From: an uncultured beta proteobacterium
GTDB taxonomy: Bacteria; Pseudomonadota; Gammaproteobacteria; Burkholderiales; Burkholderiaceae_C
Direction of reading: 5' to 3'
Assembly: GCA_903840825.1 (NCBI GenBank)
Contig: CAIMHL010000210.1
Span: 1 to 7,251 of the forward strand
DNA length: 7,251 nucleotides
In this document: positions 1 to 6,270 of the stretch, piece after piece
Layout: each line of letters opens with the position of its first letter
Numbering within the stretch: position 1 is the first letter of the stretch
Notes under the pieces: model-generated
Told to the model about the DNA's origin: nothing
What the model saw: only the letters and a program-made list of their open reading frames with translations
The model's database searches: none
Translations under genes and position numbers: made by a program

Positions 1-2
1 CG

Positions 3-137
3 GGCGCTGAAACATTTGTGCCGCGCACTGTGCGCGTCGCCGCTCTCACCGGCAGCACGATGTCAGTGACGGACGGGCTAAAAGCTGGCGACAGGGTGGT
101 GTCGCAAGGCGCACCGCTGATCAATCAAGTGCGTTGA
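3..137 (+). CDS. Efflux RND periplasmic adaptor (membrane fusion protein), C-terminal end, partial
   Basis: The first 137 bases hold an open frame of 44 codons ending in TGA at 135-137; its start lies to the left of the window. The visible tail includes GLKAGDRVVSQGAPLINQVR, the typical ending of HlyD/CusB-type adaptor proteins: the membrane-proximal beta-barrel domain with a 'GLKAGDRVV.QGA.L' signature. In this family the adaptor sits in the periplasm and joins an inner-membrane RND pump to a TolC-like outer-membrane channel. The RND gene begins 24 bp downstream on the same strand, so the two are almost certainly co-transcribed. The metal-binding or lipoyl parts of the adaptor are not visible, so the substrate cannot be read from this fragment. 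Confidence 0.85.
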   Translation, partial: GAETFVPRTVRVAALTGSTMSVTDGLKAGDRVVSQGAPLINQVR

Positions 138-161
138 TCAAAATCTTGAAAAAAACAAATC

Positions 162-3100
162 ATGTTTGACAAATTAATCCATTCCTCATTGGGCAACCGC
201 CTGATGGTGCTGGTGCTGGCGGCCGTTTTGCTAATAGCTGGCGCCACCACACTGAGCACCATGCCGGTTGATGTTTTCCCTGACCTGAACAAACCCACCG
301 TTACCTTGCAAGTTGAAGCTGGCGGCATGGCCCCAGAAGAGGTTGAGCAGCAAATTACCACCCGGCTGGAAGTCGCCATGGGCGGCATACCGGGCGTAGA
401 GAGCATTCGCAGTGTTTCCAGCGTTGGCTTGTCGTTTGTCTACGTCACCTTTGACTGGAAGACTGACATTTACCGCGCCCGGCAAATGGTGGGTGAGCGG
501 CTGCAACTGGTGCGCGAGCAATTACCCCAAGGCATTGAACACGTCGGCATGGGGCCGATCAGCTCCATCATGGGCGAGATCATGCTGTTGGCATTGCCGA
601 TTGACACCACCAAAATCAGCCCAATGGCGGTACGCGAATACGCTGATTTCGTCATGCGTACCCGCTTGTTGACCATTCCGGGTGTGGCGCAAGTAGTACC
701 GATTGGCGGGGAGGTGCGCCAGTACCAGGTGCAACCCGACACCGCGCGCATGGCGGCGCTTGGCATCACGCTTGAAGCTGTAGCCGCAGCGCTTAAAGGC
801 TTCTCAAGCAACACCAGTGGCGGGTTTTTAGAGCTTAATTCCCGCGAGTATTTGATTCGTAACATTGGCCGTACCACGCGCATTGAAGATTTGCAGCGCC
901 TGCCGGTAGCTTTTCAAAACGGCAAGCCTATTCAACTCAGCCAGGTTGCGGATGTTAAATTTGCCGCCGCCATCAAACGCGGCGATGCGGGCTTGAATGG
1001 CCAGCCCGCCGTGATTCTGGGCATTCAAAAGCAACCCGATGCGGATACCGTCAAGCTAACCCGCCAAGTTGAGGCTGCGCTGCAAGAGTTAAAAAAAGGG
1101 CAGCCTGCTGGCATGGGCGAAGCCCAGGTCACGATGCGCCAGGCCAACTTTATCGAGTCGTCGGTCAACAACCTGAAAAGCAAACTCATGCTGGCGTTTG
1201 CTGTGGTGGCGGTGGTGCTGTATTTCTTTTTGGCCAATGTCCGCACCACGCTGATTTCGCTGGTGGCGATACCCATTTCTTTCATGGTCACGGTGTTGGT
1301 TTTTAAGTACTTGGGCTTATCGATCAACACCATGACCCTAGGCGGGCTGACGATTGCGATTGGTGAGCTGGTAGACGACGCCGTAGTGGGGGTTGAAAAC
1401 GTGCTGCGCCGACTTAAAACCGACCGAGCCGCGCACCCCAACAAACGCATGGAGCCACTGGAGTTGATTGCCAAAGCCACGCTGGAAGTGCGTTCGGGTA
1501 TCGTGATTGCCACCGTCATTGTGGTGCTGGTGCTGGTGCCGCTGTTCTTCTTGCCCGGCATTGAAGGCCGCCTGATGCAGCCGCTGGCCATTGCCTACAT
1601 CGTGGCCATGCTGGCATCGATGGTGGTCTCCGTCACTGTGACGCCGGTGATGGCGTACTACCTATTGCCGCAGATGAAAAGTCTGGACCATGGCGATACC
1701 AAAGCGCAAATCTGGCTTAAAACACGCTACGCAGTTTTGCTGCAAAAAGTGCTCAACTATCCCAAAGCTTGGGTTGGTGCTGGCGCAGTTGCAGCTGTGC
1801 TGGCGATTGCAGCGGTGCCATTTTTCCCGACCACGTTTTTGCCGCCGTTCAATGAAGGCGTGGCGCTGGTGGGCTTGCGGCTCAACCCCGGTACAACGCT
1901 GAGCGAGTCAGTACGAATTGGCGCGATTGCTGAAAAGGCATTGGCTGGTGTGCCAGAGGCCGAACACGTGGGCCGCCGCTCTGGCCGAGCCGAGCTGGAC
2001 GAACACGCCGAAGGCGTGCATGTGTCTGAGCTGGACATCAAGCTCAAGCGCAGTGACCGCTCGGTTGAACAGATTTATGCTGATATGCGCAGCCGTATTG
2101 CATCCCTCCCCGCTGCCATCGGTCTGGGCCAGCCGATCAGCCACCGCATTGACCACATGCTGACAGGCGTGCGCGCGCAAATCGCCATCAAGGTCTATGG
2201 CGACGACCTGGATGGCCTGCGCGGGCAAGCTGAAGCACTGCGGCAACGCCTCAGCACCATACCGGGTGTGGTCGATCTGGAAGTTGAAAAGCAGGTGTTG
2301 ACACCGCAGATCAAGGTGCAGGTCAACTACGACAAGGCACTGGGCTTGGGCATCACGCCTGCTAAGCTGCTACACGAGTTGCAAACGCTGATTGACGGCG
2401 AACGCATCACGGAGGTAGTCGAAGGAAACCGACGATTTAACCTGGTGCTGAGACTGCCCGAGTCATCGCGCGGGGTTGAGGGCTTAAGCAACATGATGAT
2501 TGACACACCCGGCGGGCGCGTACCGTTAAGCCAGCTGGCTACGGTTGAAGAATCAGACGGCCCGAATCAGATCAGCCGTGACGATGGCCGCAGGCGTATG
2601 GTGCTGTCAGCCAACGCGCAAGGCCGCCCTTTGAGCGATGTGGTGGTTGACCTGCGCGCAGCGATCGCCGATACGAAGCTGCCGGAGGGGTACTTCATCA
2701 CGCTGGGCGGGCAGTTTCAGGCACAAGAAGAATCATCCCGCCTGATTGGCCTGCTGTCGCTGGGCTCTATCGCGCTGGTGTTTTTGATTTTGTACTCGCG
2801 CTACCGCTCTGCTGTGCTGGCGGGCATCATCATGGCCAACATTCCATTGGCGCTCGTCGGTGCGGTGATTGGGCTGTGGATATCAGGCCAGCCGCTCAGC
2901 ATTGCTGCGCTGGTCGGCTTCATCACGCTGGCAGGCATTGCCATTCGCAACGGTATTTTGAAGGTGTCGCACTACATTAATTTGTGTGCGTTTGAGGGCG
3001 AAGACTTCAACACCCAAATGCTGGTGCGCGGATCACTTGAACGCCTGACGCCAGTACTGATGACCGCGCTGGTGGCGGCCCTCGCGCTGTCACCGTTGCT

Positions 3101-3275
3101 GTTTGAAGCTGAAATGCCGGGTACAGAGATATTGCACCCGGTAGCAGTGGTGATTTTTTCAGGACTGCTGACATCGACATTGCTTGATTCGTTTTTAACT
3201 CCCGCCATGGTGGCGCTGTTTGGCCGCAAGCCGATTGAAGCGCTGGTCGCGGATTCGGGTGATGAGAGTTTCTAG
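162..3275 (+). CDS. Heavy-metal efflux RND transporter, CzcA/CusA family inner-membrane pump
   Basis: This complete 1037-residue protein has the usual HME-RND length. It is predicted to be a proton-driven antiporter in the inner membrane that takes metal ions from periplasm or cytoplasm and passes them through the adaptor to an outer-membrane channel. The RND plan is visible: TM1 about 13-33, a first periplasmic loop (about 34-338) with the family-typical MPVDVFPDLNKP at 34-45, TM2-TM6 about 340-500, TM7 about 536-556, a second periplasmic loop (about 557-862), and TM8-TM12 about 864-1016. TM4 carries IAIGELVDDAVVGVEN (398-413), with acidic residues D405, D406 and E412 in the proton-relay region. 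TM10 has GIAIRNGILK (925-934). IAIG..VD resembles CusA more than the DFG...DGA of Co/Zn/Cd pumps, but the three CusA copper-binding methionines appear absent when aligned by eye from memory, so the metal is unresolved. The ATG at 162 follows an A-rich stretch with only a weak ribosome binding site. The pump shares an operon with the adaptor upstream and probably the small secreted protein downstream. Confidence 0.93.
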   Translation: MFDKLIHSSLGNRLMVLVLAAVLLIAGATTLSTMPVDVFPDLNKPTVTLQVEAGGMAPEEVEQQITTRLEVAMGGIPGVESIRSVSSVGLSFVYVTFDWKTDIYRARQMVGERLQLVREQLPQGIEHVGMGPISSIMGEIMLLALPIDTTKISPMAVREYADFVMRTRLLTIPGVAQVVPIGGEVRQYQVQPDTARMAALGITLEAVAAALKGFSSNTSGGFLELNSREYLIRNIGRTTRIEDLQRLPVAFQNGKPIQLSQVADVKFAAAIKRGDAGLNGQPAVILGIQKQPDADTVKLTRQVEAALQELKKGQPAGMGEAQVTMRQANFIESSVNNLKSKLMLAFAVVAVVLYFFLANVRTTLISLVAIPISFMVTVLVFKYLGLSINTMTLGGLTIAIGELVDDAVVGVENVLRRLKTDRAAHPNKRMEPLELIAKATLEVRSGIVIATVIVVLVLVPLFFLPGIEGRLMQPLAIAYIVAMLASMVVSVTVTPVMAYYLLPQMKSLDHGDTKAQIWLKTRYAVLLQKVLNYPKAWVGAGAVAAVLAIAAVPFFPTTFLPPFNEGVALVGLRLNPGTTLSESVRIGAIAEKALAGVPEAEHVGRRSGRAELDEHAEGVHVSELDIKLKRSDRSVEQIYADMRSRIASLPAAIGLGQPISHRIDHMLTGVRAQIAIKVYGDDLDGLRGQAEALRQRLSTIPGVVDLEVEKQVLTPQIKVQVNYDKALGLGITPAKLLHELQTLIDGERITEVVEGNRRFNLVLRLPESSRGVEGLSNMMIDTPGGRVPLSQLATVEESDGPNQISRDDGRRRMVLSANAQGRPLSDVVVDLRAAIADTKLPEGYFITLGGQFQAQEESSRLIGLLSLGSIALVFLILYSRYRSAVLAGIIMANIPLALVGAVIGLWISGQPLSIAALVGFITLAGIAIRNGILKVSHYINLCAFEGEDFNTQMLVRGSLERLTPVLMTALVAALALSPLLFEAEMPGTEILHPVAVVIFSGLLTSTLLDSFLTPAMVALFGRKPIEALVADSGDESF

Positions 3276-3296
3276 TCTTGCTCTTTCCACTTCAAA

Positions 3297-3303
3297 GAGA
3301 AGG
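3297..3303 (+). promoter_or_regulatory. Shine-Dalgarno-like GAGAAGG before an alternative upstream ATG
   Basis: GAGAAGG lies 5 bases before an ATG at 3309 that is in frame with the small secreted protein. It is a better ribosome binding site than the weak GAAAAG (3365-3370) before the ATG at 3381. Starting at 3309 would add 24 residues ahead of an otherwise textbook signal peptide, so protein features and RBS quality disagree about the start. Confidence 0.35.
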
Positions 3304-3328
3304 TTGGGATGGGGACAAGTCCGGTTAA

Positions 3329-3380
3329 GTTTTGCTTTTTTTCGTGTTTTCGTTTTTTAACTTTGAAAAGAATTTTTATC
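3329..3380 (+). other. T-rich leader between the RND gene and the small secreted protein
   Basis: This strand-biased stretch has several runs of 4-7 T (around 3331, 3338-3345, 3350 and 3355) just before the small gene. No strong GC stem precedes the T runs, so it is not a convincing intrinsic terminator. It is AT-rich enough to hold a promoter for the downstream gene, but I cannot place well-spaced -35 and -10 boxes with confidence. Confidence 0.3.
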
Positions 3381-3770
3381 ATGCGTCAAATTTTTAATCT
3401 CCGCACAGCACTGCTAGCATTTACGATCGGTTTCTCTAGCGCGCAGGCGTTGGCGGCTGGTAACCATGACCACTCAGCCAAATTCGGTGGTGTGGTGGTA
3501 GAGACAAAGGCCGGTGACATGGAAATTGTGGCCAAGCCGGAGGCCATTCAAATCTATATCACCGACCACGGTAAACCCATGAAGCTCGATGGCGCAAAAG
3601 CAAAGGTCACGCTGCTCAACGGAACAGAAAAGTCTGAAGCTGATTTGGTATTTGTTGGTGACAAGCTTGAAGCTAAGGGCGCATTTAAAGTTGCCAAGGG
3701 CACTAAAGGTATTGCTGTGGTCGCGCTTCTTGGTAGGGCACCCGTTACTGCTAGATTTGAGGTGAAATGA
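3381..3770 (+). CDS. Small secreted periplasmic protein with His-rich N-terminus, efflux-associated, unknown family
   Basis: The product is 129 residues if translation starts at 3381. That start gives a standard Sec signal peptide: basic MRQIFNLR, a hydrophobic core, and a cleavage region at AQALA-A (about residues 22-24). An in-frame ATG at 3309 would add 24 residues. The mature protein begins GNHDHSAKFGGVVVE, so two histidines and an aspartate sit near its N-terminus. The rest (about 100 residues) alternates short hydrophobic and charged stretches such as KAKVTLLNG and DLVFVGDKLEAKGAF, suggesting a small beta-sandwich, and it ends ARFEVK. No cysteine is visible in the mature part. I do not recognise a named family; similar short proteins or fused domains near metal efflux operons are something I recall only vaguely. 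It follows the RND gene on the same strand, 105 bp after its stop, so a role as periplasmic metal-binding accessory is inference. Confidence 0.75.
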   Translation: MRQIFNLRTALLAFTIGFSSAQALAAGNHDHSAKFGGVVVETKAGDMEIVAKPEAIQIYITDHGKPMKLDGAKAKVTLLNGTEKSEADLVFVGDKLEAKGAFKVAKGTKGIAVVALLGRAPVTARFEVK

Positions 3771-3904
3771 GTCTAGCTGTGGCGATGCTGGAGGTCTTGC
3801 AGCGACCGATTGTGCATCTTCGGTTTATGAAGGGAAATACGCATGGGACGACGGATGGCGCAAAGCAAAGCAAAGGTCGTCCGTGTGAGCCAAGCCACCG
3901 AGTT

Positions 3905-3931
3905 CGGCAGTCGACACTTCTGGGACTGCCG
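3905..3931. repeat. 8-bp perfect inverted repeat (hairpin)
   Basis: CGGCAGTC (3905-3912) and GACTGCCG (3924-3931) are exact reverse complements around an 11-base loop. A G-T wobble could extend the stem by one pair. No T run follows on the + strand, so it does not look like a standard intrinsic terminator, although it lies 135 bp past the efflux operon's last stop codon. Confidence 0.5.
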
Positions 3932-4090
3932 GTTCAAGCTCGATCGAAGCCAATTTTCTCCCTCGGATTGATTCGTCGTCGTTTCGTTCGCCGATGTGAA
4001 CAAGCAACAACTTGATGTGCGGCCTGTTGCGGCCTCTGGCCCCGATCCGATGCCTGGAGAAAAGGTCTACGCTACCTTACGACGCTGCTA

Positions 4091-4152
4091 CAAGGCGCAA
4101 CTTGTACCGCGAGTAAAGGCCCGAAAGGCTGACTAGAGAGTAACGCGCCTTG
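4091..4152. repeat. 8-bp inverted repeat with a partial third copy
   Basis: CAAGGCGC (4091-4098) is mirrored by GCGCCTTG (4145-4152). The core ACGCGCCTT (4143-4151) recurs directly at 4199-4207, exactly 56 bp downstream. Three copies of a GCGCCTT core within 120 bp is mildly unusual, but the length is short enough that chance cannot be excluded. Confidence 0.4.
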
Positions 4153-4343
4153 ACGATGGCTCGAACCGTAGACGAAAACCGCATTCCACCACCATTTGAC
4201 GCGCCTTCTGATCACTACTACCATTCGTGCAAGCGGTCATTCGCGAGAGGCTCCAGCGGGCACCTAGAAGCCAGCCAACTCTCTCTAAAACCGACCTTCA
4301 GAATTGAACCCCGGCAATGCGGAAGAAGGGAATTCAGGTCAGC

Positions 4344-4381
4344 AGCGGTTGGAGCCATTTAAGGGCAGTCCTGCAACCGCT
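4344..4381 (-). terminator. Inverted repeat bracketing the stop codon of the HAD gene, possible weak terminator
   Basis: AGCGGTTG (4344-4351) and CAACCGCT (4374-4381) are perfect complements separated by 22 bases that contain the HAD stop codon (4359-4361, - strand). A hairpin could form in the 3' end of the HAD transcript, but the loop is long and no U tract follows. The terminator role is therefore only a possibility. Confidence 0.25.
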
Positions 4382-5102
4382 CAGGCACCCCATCCAGCAA
4401 AACACACAACTCCATCAGCGATGCCACGCTTAAATGCGGCTGCGCCTCATGCGCCCACGGCTTGGCCTCACGGTTGACCCACACGGTTTGCATGCCGGCC
4501 TCCAAGGCGCCCAGCACGTCTAAGGCCGCATCGTCGCCAATGTGCAAAATGGTCTCCGAAGGTACGCCGGCGGCGCTGGCCCCAGCGTGAAAAATGCGGG
4601 GGTCGGGCTTGGCCACGCCAAACGCTTGGGCGCTGACGCTGGCGGTAAAAAACCCACCCAGCCCCACTCGTCCCACATCCGCATTGCCATTGGAGAGTGC
4701 CACGATGGGGTAACGCGCCGCCAAAAACGCCAAAGCAGGCCGAGCGTCCTCAAACAAATCGACCTGCATGCGCGCATCAAAAAAGACCTGAAAGGCGGCC
4801 TCGGCCAACGCGGTGTCTTCTGCGGCACGGTGCAGGGCCAGATGAATCATGGCCCGCCTGAAGGCGCTCAGGTCGTGGCCAAAATCAGGGTGGGTCAGCA
4901 CCACCTCTTGGCGCAATTCAACGCGGGCAATCGGGTCGGCAAAAACCGCAGCCGCGCCTGGGGCCTGGGGCAAAAGCCAGTCAGAGAGCGCGATTTCAGC
5001 GCGCGCGATGGTGGGCCAGATAGGCCACAAAGTGTCGTCGAGGTCGAGGGTAATTGCCCTGATTTTTGAAATATCCAGCATAGGTGCGAGAGAATACAGC
5101 AT
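4359..5102 (-). CDS. HAD-superfamily hydrolase, YigB-like small-molecule phosphatase
   Basis: The 247-residue product has all four HAD motifs in order: I, DLDDT at 20-24 (D20 nucleophile, D22 acid/base); II, SNGN at 137-140; III, K165 in GVAKPDPRIF; IV, HIGDDAALD at 187-195 with D190/D191 for Mg. Residues between motifs I and II form a helical C1-type cap. The opening ISKIRAITLDLDDTLW and the order of motifs resemble E. coli YigB, which dephosphorylates FMN and a riboflavin-pathway intermediate; the physiological substrate here is inferred only at family level. It is a cytoplasmic enzyme. Two starts are possible: ATG at 5102, with AAGG a few bases upstream, or ATG at 5081 (MLDISKIRAI), which would give 240 residues and suits the family's short N-terminus. 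It is divergent from hemH, and with the upstream start the two ATGs overlap. Confidence 0.9.
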   Translation of the reverse strand: MLYSLAPMLDISKIRAITLDLDDTLWPIWPTIARAEIALSDWLLPQAPGAAAVFADPIARVELRQEVVLTHPDFGHDLSAFRRAMIHLALHRAAEDTALAEAAFQVFFDARMQVDLFEDARPALAFLAARYPIVALSNGNADVGRVGLGGFFTASVSAQAFGVAKPDPRIFHAGASAAGVPSETILHIGDDAALDVLGALEAGMQTVWVNREAKPWAHEAQPHLSVASLMELCVLLDGVPERLQDCP

Positions 5103-6207
5103 GACCTTACTTCAGTCCCCCTTCACCCAAGAGCCCTCGTTTAACCATGGCCAAATTCCCAAAACTGCGGTTTTGTTCTGCAACCTGGGCACGCCCGACT
5201 CGCCCAGCACCCAAGACGTTCGGCGTTTTTTATCCGAATTTTTAAGTGACCAGCGCGTCGTCGAGATTCCGCGTTTGCTGTGGATGCTGATTTTGCACGG
5301 CATCATTTTGCGTTTTCGGCCCGCCAAATCGGCCGCGAAATACGCCAGCATCTGGACTGCAGAGGGCTCCCCGCTCAAGATTTGGACAGAAAAACAAGCG
5401 CAAGCACTGCACAACAACTTGTTGGACCGGGGCCACGATGTGCAAGTGCGCTACGCCATGCGCTATGGCAGCACGTCCATCCAATCGACGCTCGACGACC
5501 TGAAGGCTACGGGCACCACCCGCGTGCTCATTTTGCCGGCCTACCCCCAGTATTCCTCCACCACCACGGCCAGTCTCTTTGATGCGGTCTACACCTGGGC
5601 CGCCAAGGTACGCAACCTGCCCGAGTTTCGCTTTGTCAACCACTACCACGACGCCCCGCCCTACATCGCCGCACTGGCGGCCCACATCAAACGCTTCTGG
5701 AAAGCCAATGGGCAGCCCGACCAATTGGTCATGAGTTTTCACGGCATCCCCGAGCGCAGCCTGCACTTAGGCGACCCCTACCACTGCGAATGTTATAAAA
5801 CCGCCCGCCTGCTGGCCGAGCAACTGGGCTTGCGCAAAGACCAGTTCAAGGTGACTTTTCAATCCCGCTTGGGCCGCGCCAAGTGGCTGGAGCCCTACAC
5901 CGAGCCCACCCTCATCGAGCTGGGCAAAGCCGGTGTCAAGCGGGTGGACGTGGTGTGCCCGGGCTTTACCAGCGACTGCCTGGAGACGCTGGAAGAAATC
6001 AACATGGAAGCGCGCGAAGCGTTTTTGCACGCAGGCGGCCAAGCCTTCAACTACATCGACTGCCTGAACGACGATGCGGCCTGGGTTAACGCGCTGGGCG
6101 ACATCACTGAGCAGCACCTTTTAGGCTGGCCCACCCAAGGCAGCGTACAAACCGCTGCCTTAGCCGCCTCCCGTGCTGCCGCTATTGCCTTGGGCGCCAA
6201 GCACTGA
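5101..6207 (+). CDS. hemH: Ferrochelatase (protoheme ferro-lyase)
   Basis: The 368-residue protein inserts Fe2+ into protoporphyrin IX, the last step of protoheme synthesis, in the cytoplasm or at the inner membrane. Family signatures are clear: FCNLGTPDSP at 26-35, VVEIPRLLW at 53-61, the YSSTTTAS segment at 151-158, SFHGIPERS at 212-220 with the likely catalytic H214, FQSRLGRAKWLEPYTEPT at 253-270, and CPGFTSDCLETLEEI at 286-300 with the active-site glutamate region (E295/E298). Length matches proteobacterial ferrochelatases. The same frame is open upstream to 4849, but that stretch is antisense to the HAD gene and reads as Arg/Ser-rich shadow; ATG 5101 starts just before the conserved N-terminus and has a weak GAGAG site upstream. 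Its promoter must lie inside the divergent HAD coding region. Four cysteines are spread through the protein (229 and 231 lie in HCEC), but I do not claim an Fe-S cluster. Confidence 0.97.
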   Translation: MTLLQSPFTQEPSFNHGQIPKTAVLFCNLGTPDSPSTQDVRRFLSEFLSDQRVVEIPRLLWMLILHGIILRFRPAKSAAKYASIWTAEGSPLKIWTEKQAQALHNNLLDRGHDVQVRYAMRYGSTSIQSTLDDLKATGTTRVLILPAYPQYSSTTTASLFDAVYTWAAKVRNLPEFRFVNHYHDAPPYIAALAAHIKRFWKANGQPDQLVMSFHGIPERSLHLGDPYHCECYKTARLLAEQLGLRKDQFKVTFQSRLGRAKWLEPYTEPTLIELGKAGVKRVDVVCPGFTSDCLETLEEINMEAREAFLHAGGQAFNYIDCLNDDAAWVNALGDITEQHLLGWPTQGSVQTAALAASRAAAIALGAKH

Positions 6208-6269
6208 AAATTTATAACAAATTGGCCTCTAGCCCTTTAAAAACGTGCTTTACCAGCTATCAAATTTGA
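6208..6269. repeat. Short intergenic palindromic repeat of Comamonadaceae type between convergent genes
   Basis: The 63-bp gap between the stops of hemH and the restriction gene is almost exactly filled by a motif combination I recognise from memory from Rhodoferax, Polaromonas and Acidovorax genomes. It has GGCCTCTAGCCC (6224-6235), a short variable spacer, and AGCTATCAAATTTG (6255-6268). The ends are imperfect inverted repeats: AAATTTATAAC at 6208-6218 against GCTATCAAATTT at 6256-6267. Inside, GGC-CTCTA-GCC is a small palindrome. Such elements resemble REP sequences and often sit after genes, where they can fold in the 3' ends of both transcripts. Only one copy is in the window, so the repeated nature rests on recall. 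Confidence 0.6.
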
Positions 6270-6270
6270 C

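Larger units (their letters stand above)
3771..4358. other. Gene-free intergenic region with scattered short inverted and direct repeats
   Basis: This stretch of about 590 bp lies between the small secreted protein and the 3' end of the HAD gene. Open frames here are short (up to about 80 codons), overlap on both strands, and read as low-complexity Arg/Ser-rich sequence without a recognisable domain or good ribosome binding site, so I do not call a gene. It holds three tandem CAAAG units (3861-3875), an 8-bp hairpin (3905-3931), an 8-bp inverted repeat CAAGGCGC/GCGCCTTG (4091-4098 and 4145-4152), a 9-bp direct repeat ACGCGCCTT (4143-4151 and 4199-4207), and part of an inverted repeat spanning the HAD stop. 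It may be decayed mobile or coding DNA. Confidence 0.6.

Noticed and set aside
470..883. Long antisense open frames within the RND gene
   Set aside because: These are shadows of a GC-rich coding sequence with clear RND homology; their translations lack motifs.
3329..3365. T-rich run as a rho-independent terminator after the RND gene
   Set aside because: No stable GC-rich stem precedes the T runs; the only inverted segments are 4-5 bp and AT-rich.
3767..4015. Small open frames on both strands in the gene-free region
   Set aside because: Frames on both strands overlap, the translations are basic and low in hydrophobic pattern, no good ribosome binding site or recognisable motif is present, and the + strand frame overlaps the end of the secreted protein gene.
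4055..4160. Possible integron attC site or insertion sequence end
   Set aside because: The inverted repeat is 8 bp and does not match the RYYYAAC/GTTRRRY core sites, and no integrase or transposase gene is in the window.
4150..4362. 70-codon + strand frame just before the HAD 3' end
   Set aside because: It begins with a TTG start, lacks a ribosome binding site, and has a composition not resembling a folded protein or known family.
4849..5100. Upstream in-frame extension of the ferrochelatase frame (84 extra codons)
   Set aside because: It runs antisense through the HAD gene, its translation is Arg/Ser/Ala-rich without domain character, and ferrochelatases normally begin close to the NLGTP motif.
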